Assembly (NCBI GenBank): GCA_023423605.1
Contig: JAFAFF010000363.1
Location: forward strand, 1 to 5,471
Length of the DNA: 5,471 nt
Source: Pseudomonadota bacterium
Lineage (GTDB): Bacteria > Pseudomonadota > Gammaproteobacteria > Xanthomonadales > Xanthomonadaceae
Direction of reading: 5' to 3'
Part shown: piece after piece, positions 1 to 5,409 of the stretch
Layout of the letters: each line of letters starts with the position of its first letter
Numbering within the stretch: position 1 is the stretch's first letter
Notes under the pieces: model-generated
The model's input: only the letters and a program-made list of their open reading frames with translations
Databases searched by the model: none
Told to the model about the DNA's origin: nothing
Made by a program: the position numbers and the translations under genes

Positions 1-279
1 GCGCAACCACGCCTGCTGGTGGATTTCCACAAGGACCAATGCCCGGCGTGCCGGATGCTGGAGCTGGCGCTGCAACGGGTGGCCGGCAGCGGCGCGGGCG
101 TGGGAGTGACCCTGCTGCGGGTGCGCATGGAAGTGGTCGGCGAAGCGTTCTTCCGCGGCCTCGGGTTGCGGCAGACGCCGACGCTGGCGATATTCCGTGA
201 CGGCCAGGAAATGGCGCGGATGCCCGGCTACCAGAGTCCGCCGCAGATACAGGCGGCGATGGCCGCGCACCTGCCGTGA
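1..279 (+). CDS. Thioredoxin-family protein, C-terminal part (5' end outside window)
   Basis: The reading frame is open from base 1 to a TGA at 277-279, giving 92 visible residues. The pattern is thioredoxin-like. A beta strand (LLVDFH, residues 5-10) leads into a CPAC redox motif (Cys14 and Cys17), and a helix follows. A TPT segment then supplies the conserved cis-proline (Pro60), followed by a strand ending in the FRDGQE turn and a last amphipathic helix. Thioredoxins run to about 105-110 residues, so only some 10-15 N-terminal residues are probably missing. The in-frame GTG at 19 falls inside the first core strand and is unlikely to be the true start. The residue before the CXXC motif is Gln rather than the Trp of classical thioredoxin, and the dipeptide is Pro-Ala rather than Gly-Pro. 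This is therefore a divergent thioredoxin-like protein and not canonical TrxA. It converges on the regulator gene with 19 bases between stop codons. The family call is firm; the substrate is unknown. Confidence 0.85.
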   Translation, partial: AQPRLLVDFHKDQCPACRMLELALQRVAGSGAGVGVTLLRVRMEVVGEAFFRGLGLRQTPTLAIFRDGQEMARMPGYQSPPQIQAAMAAHLP

Positions 280-298
280 CGGGTGCTGGCGCCGCGGC

Positions 299-982
299 TC
301 AGCGCTGGCGGCGGAAGGCGGCCGGTGTACGTGCGCCGACGATGATCATCCGCACCATCGTGGAGATCTGCTCGATCAGCTCGGCATCCCGTTCCGGCGG
401 CAGGTCCATGGCGCTGGCGCCCATGGCGAACACCAGCCGGGTGATGGCCTTGGCGGCCAGGTCCGGGGCGTGCAGCTTCACGCCGTCCATCGCCGCCAGC
501 CGCACCAGGTCGAGCTGCAGCTCATCCTCGAAGTAGTGCAGTTCGCGCTCGACGGCGTGCTTGAAATCGTCCGAACCCACCGCGCCTTCGCGCAGCATCA
601 CGTGCAGCAGCTTGTCGTCGGCGCGCAGCTGTTCGATGAAGGTTTCCACCGAGACCCGCACCACGCTGGTGGCCGATATCGTGGCCCGTCGCCGGGCCTG
701 GCCGATGATGGTGCGCAGCGAGCGTCCGGCCAGGTCGATCAGGGCGATGGACAGTTCGTCCATGTCGCGGAACTGCCGGTAGAAACTGTTGGGCGCGATG
801 CCGGCTTCGCGGGCCACTTCACGCAGGCTCAGCGTGGACAGGCTGCGGTGCGGACCGATCAGCGCCAGCGCCGCGGCGATCAGATCCTCGCGGGTCACCG
901 AACGGCGGGCCGGCGTGGAATCCTCGGGCGGTGGCAGAACGGTCTGGGACATGGGGCGGCCGGGTGACGGATTCTGAATCAT
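299..982 (-). CDS. desT: TetR-family transcriptional repressor of fatty acid desaturation, FabR/DesT type
   Basis: This is a 227-residue DNA-binding repressor, the usual size for TetR proteins. The N-terminal domain starts around residue 28 (SVTREDLIAAALALI). The helix-turn-helix lies at about 51-71 (LSLREVAREAG, then APNSFYRQF) and is followed by RDMDEL. That stretch is very close to the FabR/DesT subgroup that controls unsaturated fatty acid genes. The C-terminal ligand domain (about 85-215) is helical. In P. aeruginosa the DesT ligand is long-chain acyl-CoA, with saturated and unsaturated forms having opposite effects. Here the gene is divergent from a reductase-desaturase pair, which matches that arrangement. 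I chose the ATG at 982 because GGAAAGGGG lies just upstream. An internal ATG at 952 would give 217 residues but has no ribosome binding site. The reading frame stays open well upstream into the antisense of the reductase gene, which is a GC-rich artefact. The subfamily call is strong. The symbol is assigned by context, and fabR is the alternative. Confidence 0.88.
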   Translation of the reverse strand: MIQNPSPGRPMSQTVLPPPEDSTPARRSVTREDLIAAALALIGPHRSLSTLSLREVAREAGIAPNSFYRQFRDMDELSIALIDLAGRSLRTIIGQARRRATISATSVVRVSVETFIEQLRADDKLLHVMLREGAVGSDDFKHAVERELHYFEDELQLDLVRLAAMDGVKLHAPDLAAKAITRLVFAMGASAMDLPPERDAELIEQISTMVRMIIVGARTPAAFRRQR

Positions 983-996
983 ACCCCTTTCCGGTT

Positions 997-1012
997 CGTA
1001 TACACCTGTATA
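997..1012 (-). promoter_or_regulatory. Candidate -10 elements for the regulator gene
   Basis: Read on the minus strand, TATACA (1012-1007) and TATACG (1002-997) are both usable -10 hexamers and both sit in the first palindrome. The first would give a leader of about 18 bases before the ATG at 982, enough to include GGAAAGGGG. No good -35 is visible for either. The overlap with the operator suggests autoregulation, which is inference. Confidence 0.35.
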
Positions 1013-1031
1013 CACACCTGTGTGCGCGCAC
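998..1031. promoter_or_regulatory. Stacked palindromic operator in the desT/desC divergent control region
   Basis: The 63-base gap between the two divergent starts contains consecutive inverted repeats. GTATACACCTGTATAC (998-1013) is a perfect 7-bp palindrome with a CC spacer. ACACACCTGTGT (1012-1023) is a 5-bp palindrome with the same CC spacer, its centre 12 bases further on. GTGCGCGCAC (1022-1031) is a perfect 10-base palindrome. The 8-base core ACACCTGT is repeated at a 12-base step. Two-fold symmetric sites between a TetR regulator and its divergent target are what such a repressor would bind. That the regulator binds here, and represses both directions, is inference. Confidence 0.7.
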
Positions 1032-1038
1032 GTATAGT
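1009..1038 (+). promoter_or_regulatory. Candidate promoter of the reductase-desaturase operon
   Basis: TATAGT at 1033-1038 matches the sigma-70 -10 consensus at four of six positions. TATACA at 1009-1014, 18 bases upstream, matches the -35 consensus TTGACA at four of six. The -35 lies inside the first two palindromes, so a bound repressor would block polymerase. The -10 ends only 7 bases before the ATG at 1046, which places the predicted transcription start at or next to the start codon. The assignment is by eye. Confidence 0.5.
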
Positions 1039-1045
1039 CCACCCC

Positions 1046-2125
1046 ATGAACGCTGCCGCTCATCGTGACCTGCCTGCCCGCCCTCCGCTGGTTTCGCCCC
1101 GCCGCTGGGTGTCGCCCGCGCTGTTCGATTTCTGGGCCGGCCACGTCAACCGGCTGTGGACGCTGGAACAGCCGCTGGCGCGCCTGCTGCGGCGTGAGCC
1201 GGCCGGCGCCGGCGCGTGCACGCTGGTGCTGCGCACCAACCGCCACTGGCGCGGCATGCAGCCGGGCCAGCATGTCACCTTGGGCGTGGAGATCGATGGC
1301 CGCCTGCTGCAGCGCAGCTACAGCCCTACGCAGCTGGGGCCGCGCGAACTGGCGATCACCGTCAAGGCGGTGGAGGGCGGTCGTGTCAGCCGCCATCTGC
1401 AGGAACATGCCGCCCTCGGTTCGGTGTTCACCATCGGCCAGGCGTTCGGCGATTTCGCCATTCCCACCGCGGCGCCGCTGCTGCTGCTGGCCGCCGGCAG
1501 TGGCATCACGCCGATGCGCAGCCTGCTGCGTTCGCTGGCCGCACGGCCGCTGCCGGCCCCGGTGGACCTGTATTACTGGGAACGCGTGCCGGAGGCCTTC
1601 TGCTTCGGCGACGAACTGGCGGCACGGGCGGCTGCCGATCCGCAGCTGCGGGTGCGCCTGCTGGCCACGCGTGATGCGCATGCTCCCGCCGCGCGCGTGG
1701 ATACCTGCGATTTCGACAGCCTCGGCGATGTGCCGCTGGCGCAGCGCCACGTGCTTGCCTGCGGTCCGGACGGCTTCGTGGCCGCGGCCCGCCAGCGCCT
1801 GCTGCACCACGTCGCCGGTTTCCAGGGCGAAGCCTTCACGCCGCCGTCGCTGTCCCATGCGGTCGAAGGCGAGGTGCGGCTGACCCTGGCACGCAGCGGT
1901 CGCCAGCTCACCGTGCCGCGTGGCGCATCGCTGCTGGACAGTCTTGAAGCACACGGGCTGAAGCCCAGGCATGGCTGCCGCATGGGCATCTGCAACACCT
2001 GCACCTGCAACCGCGTGCTGGGGTCCACCCGGCACCTGCGCACCGGCGAGCAGCAGGGCGAACCGGCACAGCCGGTGCGCATCTGCGTCAGCGCGCCCAC
2101 CACTGATCTGGTCCTGGACCTGTAA
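1046..2125 (+). CDS. desC: Ferredoxin reductase-type oxidoreductase, electron donor to the fatty acid desaturase
   Basis: This 359-residue protein should pass electrons from NAD(P)H through FAD and a 2Fe-2S cluster to the desaturase encoded next. A leader segment of about 50 residues is followed by the FAD-binding barrel (about 55-140, flavin motif RSYSP at 90-94). The pyridine-nucleotide domain follows (about 143-255), with GSGITP at 151-156 and CGPDGF at 239-244. A plant-type ferredoxin domain (about 275-359) holds cluster ligands Cys311, Cys316, Cys319 and Cys347 in the CX4CX2CX27C spacing. All four ligands are present and the fold looks intact. The ATG at 1046 is preferred over an in-frame GTG at 1022, because the GTG lies in the third palindrome and upstream of the likely -10. 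No Shine-Dalgarno sequence precedes either start. The stop is 13 bases before the desaturase ATG, so the two form an operon. It corresponds to DesC (PA4889) of P. aeruginosa. A general ferredoxin-NADP reductase role is the less likely alternative. Confidence 0.9.
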   Translation: MNAAAHRDLPARPPLVSPRRWVSPALFDFWAGHVNRLWTLEQPLARLLRREPAGAGACTLVLRTNRHWRGMQPGQHVTLGVEIDGRLLQRSYSPTQLGPRELAITVKAVEGGRVSRHLQEHAALGSVFTIGQAFGDFAIPTAAPLLLLAAGSGITPMRSLLRSLAARPLPAPVDLYYWERVPEAFCFGDELAARAAADPQLRVRLLATRDAHAPAARVDTCDFDSLGDVPLAQRHVLACGPDGFVAAARQRLLHHVAGFQGEAFTPPSLSHAVEGEVRLTLARSGRQLTVPRGASLLDSLEAHGLKPRHGCRMGICNTCTCNRVLGSTRHLRTGEQQGEPAQPVRICVSAPTTDLVLDL

Positions 2126-2129
2126 GGAA
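2124..2129 (+). promoter_or_regulatory. Ribosome binding site of the desaturase gene
   Basis: AAGGAA overlaps the reductase stop codon and ends 9 bases before the ATG at 2139. It fixes that start: the frame is open upstream into the reductase gene, but no other start has such a site. The stop-codon overlap suggests that ribosomes finishing the reductase help start the desaturase. Confidence 0.75.
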
Positions 2130-2138
2130 TCCATTGCG

Positions 2139-3269
2139 ATGAGCCGTAGCGACCGTACCTTGTCCCCCCGCGAGCTGGATGCCTTCGGTGCCGAGCTGGA
2201 TGCGATCCGCGACCGCGTGCTTGGCGAGCTGGGCGCGTCCGATACCCGTTACATCCGTCGTGTGGCCGCGGCAGTCCGCTGGTCGGGTGTCCTGGGCCGC
2301 ACGCTGCTGTTCGTCGGCGCGCTGCTGGGTGCCTTCGTGCCCTGGCTGCTGTGGACGGCATGCATCGCCGGCACGCTGCTGCTGGCGCTGTCGAAGATCC
2401 TGGAAAACATGGAGCTGGGCCACAACGTGATGCATGGCCAGTACGACTGGACCGGCGATCCGAAGCTGGACGGCAACCGTTACGAATGGGACATCGTCGC
2501 CACCAGCGACAACTGGCGGAAGACCCACAACTTCAAGCACCACACCTATACCAATGTGCGTGGCATGGACGATGACATCGGCTATGGGCTGCTGCGCATC
2601 TTTCCCGAGCAGCGCTGGCGGCCGTTCTATCTGCTGCAGCCTTTCATCGCGCCGGTGTTCGCGCTGATGTTCCAGTGGGGCGTGGCCATCCAGGATCTGC
2701 GCATCGGCCGCTGGATGAAAGGCCGCATGAGCGCGCGGCAGCTGTGGAAGGAGACCCGTCCGGTGGGCGCCAAGATGGCGCGCCAGCTGGGCAAGGATTA
2801 CGTGCTGTTCCCGGCCCTTGCGGGGCCCTTCTTCCTGCCGGTACTGCTGGGCAACCTGGTGGCCAACGGCCTGCGCAACATCTGGACGTACGTGATCATC
2901 TTCTGCGGACACTTCACCGCCGATGCCGAAACCTTCCCCAAGGATTGCCTGCGCAATGAATCGCGTGGCCACTGGTACCTGCGCCAGCTGCGCGGCTCGT
3001 CCAACCTCACCGGCGGCTGGCTGATGAACGTGCTGTCGGGCAACCTGAGCCACCAGATCGAACATCATTTCTATCCGGACCTGCCGGCCAGCCGCTATGC
3101 CGGAATCGCCGTGGAGGTGAAGGCCATCTGCCGCCGCTACGGCCAGCATTACAACACCGGTTCGCTGCCGCGGCAGTTCGGACAGGTGGCATGGCGGATA
3201 CTGCGGCACGCCTTCCCCAGCCGTCCGGTGCGCCTGCCGGCCGGCGCACCGGCTGCCGGAACCGCCTGA
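2139..3269 (+). CDS. desB: Membrane-bound fatty acid (acyl-CoA) desaturase
   Basis: This 376-residue integral membrane di-iron enzyme should insert a cis double bond into acyl chains using O2 and electrons from the upstream reductase. All three histidine boxes are visible: HNVMH at 95-99, HNFKHH at 130-135 and HQIEHH at 305-310. His258 and His278 are further possible ligands in a conserved-looking central region. Hydrophobic membrane segments lie at about 52-86, 160-182 and 222-257, the usual two-hairpin layout with boxes facing the cytoplasm. The C-terminal tail (about 362-376) is rich in Pro and Ala and probably disordered. The arrangement with an FNR-type reductase resembles P. aeruginosa DesC-DesB and the mycobacterial DesA3-Rv3230c pair, which act on saturated acyl-CoA at delta-9. 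Regiospecificity cannot be read from sequence. The QIEHH form of box 3 is also seen in front-end desaturases, so the position should be left open. There is no fused cytochrome b5 domain, consistent with a separate electron donor. Confidence 0.92.
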   Translation: MSRSDRTLSPRELDAFGAELDAIRDRVLGELGASDTRYIRRVAAAVRWSGVLGRTLLFVGALLGAFVPWLLWTACIAGTLLLALSKILENMELGHNVMHGQYDWTGDPKLDGNRYEWDIVATSDNWRKTHNFKHHTYTNVRGMDDDIGYGLLRIFPEQRWRPFYLLQPFIAPVFALMFQWGVAIQDLRIGRWMKGRMSARQLWKETRPVGAKMARQLGKDYVLFPALAGPFFLPVLLGNLVANGLRNIWTYVIIFCGHFTADAETFPKDCLRNESRGHWYLRQLRGSSNLTGGWLMNVLSGNLSHQIEHHFYPDLPASRYAGIAVEVKAICRRYGQHYNTGSLPRQFGQVAWRILRHAFPSRPVRLPAGAPAAGTA

Positions 3270-3279
3270 ACATGCCGCT

Positions 3280-3303
3280 GCCCGCGCTATGCAAAGCGCG
3301 GGC
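3280..3303 (+). terminator. GC-rich hairpin after the desaturase gene (hairpin 1)
   Basis: A perfect 9-bp stem, GCCCGCGCT pairing with AGCGCGGGC, encloses a six-base loop ATGCAA. It begins 11 bases after the desaturase stop. No T-run follows, so it is not a classical intrinsic terminator. It could pause transcription, protect the 3' end, or act with hairpin 2 in the kinase leader. The loop contains an ATG in frame with the kinase, which is unlikely to be used because it is buried in the structure. Confidence 0.5.
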
Positions 3304-3322
3304 GATCACCGAGAATCGCCCG
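3299..3322 (+). promoter_or_regulatory. Hairpin 2 in the kinase leader, overlapping hairpin 1
   Basis: CGGGCGAT pairs perfectly with ATCGCCCG over 8 bp with an eight-base loop. Its left arm uses bases 3299-3303, which also form the base of hairpin 1, so both cannot form fully together. The layout resembles alternative leader structures, but no regulator, leader peptide or T-run is evident. The structure is seen directly; any function is inference. Confidence 0.4.
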
Positions 3323-3339
3323 GATCGAGTAGTTCCTGC

Positions 3340-3344
3340 AAAGG
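3340..3344 (+). promoter_or_regulatory. Ribosome binding site deciding a GTG start for the kinase
   Basis: AAAGG ends 7 bases before GTG at 3352. The only in-frame ATG upstream (3289) sits in a hairpin loop without a binding site, so this site favours the GTG start. Confidence 0.6.
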
Positions 3345-3351
3345 CGTGCGA

Positions 3352-4365
3352 GTGAACGTTGCGGCATCGTCCCCGGTCTTCCTGGAGACCTCTTCTTCCC
3401 TGTCCGGACAGGCCGTGCGCCGCAGGCGTGCGTCGATCGTCGCCGATGTCGGCGGTACGTTCGCCCGCCTTGCCTGGGCGCAGGGGCAGGAAGGCCACCC
3501 GCGCATAGAAGGGTTCCGCCGCTTCCGCTGCGCGGATTTCCCCAGCCTTGCCGCCATCCTCGCCGATTTCGCCGCTGATACCAGTGGGGAGCCGGTGGAT
3601 GCCGTGGTGGCCATTGCCGGCGTGCTGCAGGGTGATGTGCTGGTCAATGCCAACCTTCCCTGGCCGGTGCACGGGGAGGCCACGCGCCGCGAGGTGGGCC
3701 TGGCGTCGCTGCGCCTGATCAATGATTTCGAAGCGGTGGCGCTGGCCATTCCGCATGTGCAGGCCGATGCGCTGGTGCCGTTGCATGGCCAGGCCGCCGC
3801 GGGCCCCGCATGGCCGGCGCTGGTGCTGGGGCCGGGCACGGGCCTTGGCGCCGCGCTGCGCTTTGCCGATGGCAGCCGGCCGGTACTGGCCAGCGAAGTG
3901 GGCCATGCCGCGCTGTCGGCAGGCACGCCACTGGAACTGGATGTGCTGCGGCTGCTGATGCAGCGCTGGCCGCACGTGGACAACGAACGGGTGCTGTCCG
4001 GCACCGGCATGCTCAATCTTTACCAGTGCCTGTGCCAGTTGCGCGGCGCGGTCCCGCGCTGGACCGACAGCGAAGGCCTGCTGGCTGCCGCACGGGACGG
4101 CAACGACGAGATGGCCACGGAAACGGTGGCGGTGTTCTGTGGCTGGCTGGGCAGCTTCGTCGGCGATCTCGCCATCACCTTCGGTGCCCGCTCGGTCTAC
4201 CTGGCCGGCGGCATTTCCACCCATATCGCCGGCTTCCTGCCCGGCAGCGCGTTCGTCGAGCGCTTCCTCAACAAGGGTGTGCTGGCCGACATGCTGCACG
4301 ATGTACCGGTGTGGCGCGTGGAGCACGGCGAACTCGGCGTGCTCGGCGCCGCCTCATTCCGGTAG
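3352..4365 (+). CDS. glk: Glucokinase-family (ROK-unrelated Glk type) sugar kinase
   Basis: This 337-residue kinase should phosphorylate glucose, or a close analogue, at C6 with ATP in the cytoplasm. The order of motifs is that of E. coli-type Glk. ADVGGTFARLAW (31-42) is the first phosphate loop. NLPWP (101-105) and INDFEA (123-128) follow, with Asp125 as the expected catalytic base. GPGTGLG (160-166) is the second phosphate loop. SEVGHA (181-186) and ERVLSGTG (212-219) carry the Glu and His sugar ligands. YLAGGIS (283-289) is the adenosine motif. About 30 residues precede the first motif, some 20 more than in E. coli Glk, and this part is Ser-rich then basic (RRRR). Phe37 stands where E. 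coli has Asn in GGTNAR. The GTG start follows the ribosome binding site at 3340. The neighbouring glycosylasparaginase leaves open whether GlcNAc or glucose is the physiological substrate. Confidence 0.9.
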   Translation: MNVAASSPVFLETSSSLSGQAVRRRRASIVADVGGTFARLAWAQGQEGHPRIEGFRRFRCADFPSLAAILADFAADTSGEPVDAVVAIAGVLQGDVLVNANLPWPVHGEATRREVGLASLRLINDFEAVALAIPHVQADALVPLHGQAAAGPAWPALVLGPGTGLGAALRFADGSRPVLASEVGHAALSAGTPLELDVLRLLMQRWPHVDNERVLSGTGMLNLYQCLCQLRGAVPRWTDSEGLLAAARDGNDEMATETVAVFCGWLGSFVGDLAITFGARSVYLAGGISTHIAGFLPGSAFVERFLNKGVLADMLHDVPVWRVEHGELGVLGAASFR

Positions 4366-4386
4366 GCCCTGGCCGCTGGCCAGGGC
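4366..4386 (+). terminator. Terminator-like hairpin between the kinase and the glycosylasparaginase
   Basis: GCCCTGGCC and GGCCAGGGC form a perfect 9-bp stem with a three-base GCT loop, starting directly after the kinase TAG. The following GTCTTTC is only a weak U-tract, so termination is probably partial. The next gene's Shine-Dalgarno begins 7 bases after the stem. The structure could therefore separate expression of the two genes while allowing read-through. Confidence 0.6.
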
Positions 4387-4393
4387 GTCTTTC

Positions 4394-4400
4394 AGGAGAA
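4394..4400 (+). promoter_or_regulatory. Strong ribosome binding site of the glycosylasparaginase gene
   Basis: AGGAGAA lies 7 bases before the ATG at 4408. It is the best Shine-Dalgarno match in the window and fixes that start, which also yields an intact Tat signal. Confidence 0.8.
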
Positions 4401-4407
4401 CCATCGC

Positions 4408-5409
4408 ATGACCGATCGACGACGCTTCCTGCAGGCCGGCGCCCTTGCGCTCGGTGCTGCCGGTCTGCCGCGTGCCGCCCGCGCCTCCAGCACGCCCGGT
4501 GCCCGCGTGGTGTCCACCTGGGATTTCGGTGTGGGTGCCAACCAGGCCGCCTGGCCGCTGCTGGCCGACGGCGGCAGCGCCCTGGATGCAGTGGAGCGCG
4601 GCGCCCGCTGGGCCGAAAGCGAGCTGTGCAATCCGACCGTCGGGCGCTGCGGCAACCCGGACCGCGACGGTGTGCTGAGCCTGGACGCCAGCATCATGGA
4701 CGGCGATGGGCGGTGCGGCTCGGTCGCCGCGCTGGTGGACATCGGCCATCCGGTGTCGGTGGCACGACGGGTGATGGAGCAGACCCCGCACGTGATGCTG
4801 GCAGGCGACGGCGCCCGGAAGTTCGCGCTGGAACAGGGTTTTCCGCGCGAAGCACTGCTCACCGACGACGCCCGCAAGGCCTGGCAGGCGTGGAAGCGGA
4901 CCGCCAACTACGCACCACAGATCAATGCCGAGCGCCGCGGCCGCCCCGGCGACAGCAGCAACCACGACACGCTCGGCATCCTCGCGCGCGATGCGCAGGG
5001 GCGGCTGGCCGGCGCCTGCACCACCAGCGGCATGGCCTGGAAGCTGGCCGGCCGGGTGGGCGACAGCCCGATCATCGGTGCCGGCCTGTACGTGGACAAC
5101 GAGGTCGGGGCGGCCACCGCGTCCGGCGTCGGTGAGGAGATGATCCGCAATGCCGCCTCCTTCCTGGTGGTGGAGCTGATGCGGCAGGGGCGCACCCCGG
5201 ACGAAGCCTGTCGTGAAGCCATCGCCCGCGTTGTGCGCAAGCGTCCTGAAGCCAGCCGTACGCTGCAGGTCTGCTTTCTGGCGATGAACCGCGACGGCGA
5301 TGTCGGTGCACATGCGCTGCACCGTGGCTTCGTCTACGCCTTCTGCGACGGCCAGCGCCAGGATGACCTGCGCGATGCGCCGTCGGTGTATGCCAGCGAG
5401 CAGGCATGA
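4408..5409 (+). CDS. N4-(beta-N-acetylglucosaminyl)-L-asparaginase (glycosylasparaginase), Tat-exported
   Basis: This 333-residue N-terminal-nucleophile hydrolase should cleave the GlcNAc-Asn bond of glycosylated asparagine, releasing aspartate and the aminosugar. Residues 1-26 look like a twin-arginine signal: DRRRFLQ (3-9), then hydrophobic ALALGAAGL and an ARA site before Ser27. STWDFG (36-41) holds the substrate-site Trp38, and NPDRDG (83-88) and DASIMDG (93-99) match the alpha chain of the Flavobacterium/Elizabethkingia enzyme. NHDTLG (185-190) contains the autocleavage point Asp187/Thr188, making Thr188 the nucleophile. CTTSGMAWK (204-212) and RVGDSPIIGAG (216-226) follow, with Arg216 and Asp219 as expected ligands of the substrate's amino-acid part. 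Autoproteolysis would give chains of about 161 and 146 residues. The catalytic set looks complete. Plant-type isoaspartyl peptidase is a less likely alternative given the STWDFG and RVGDSP wording. It follows the kinase by 42 bases and overlaps the next start by four. Confidence 0.92.
   Translation: MTDRRRFLQAGALALGAAGLPRAARASSTPGARVVSTWDFGVGANQAAWPLLADGGSALDAVERGARWAESELCNPTVGRCGNPDRDGVLSLDASIMDGDGRCGSVAALVDIGHPVSVARRVMEQTPHVMLAGDGARKFALEQGFPREALLTDDARKAWQAWKRTANYAPQINAERRGRPGDSSNHDTLGILARDAQGRLAGACTTSGMAWKLAGRVGDSPIIGAGLYVDNEVGAATASGVGEEMIRNAASFLVVELMRQGRTPDEACREAIARVVRKRPEASRTLQVCFLAMNRDGDVGAHALHRGFVYAFCDGQRQDDLRDAPSVYASEQA

Noticed and set aside
280..310. Possible bidirectional terminator between the convergent thioredoxin and regulator genes
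   Set aside because: Only short GC palindromes such as GCCGCGGC and CAGCGCTG are present, without a proper stem-loop or T-run.
197..967. Plus-strand frame of 256 codons opposite the regulator gene
   Set aside because: The composition is rich in His, Gln, Arg and Gly with no domain, and the minus-strand TetR protein is clearly the real product.
1022..1045. GTG at 1022 as start of the reductase gene
   Set aside because: It lies within the third palindrome and upstream of the likely -10 element, so it would not be on the predicted mRNA.
299..2134. A minus-strand frame open for 611 codons covering the regulator, the control region and the antisense of the reductase gene
   Set aside because: Only the last 227 codons resemble a protein family. 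The rest is Gln/Arg/His-rich low-information translation antisense to a well-supported reductase, as expected where high GC suppresses stop codons.
2088..3209. A long minus-strand open frame opposite the desaturase gene
   Set aside because: It is antisense to a gene with all three histidine boxes, has no recognisable domain and lacks a convincing start site.
3289..3351. Earlier ATG start (3289) for the kinase
   Set aside because: It lies in the loop of a strong hairpin without a ribosome binding site, whereas GTG at 3352 has AAAGG at good spacing. The extra 21 residues do not resemble kinase sequence.
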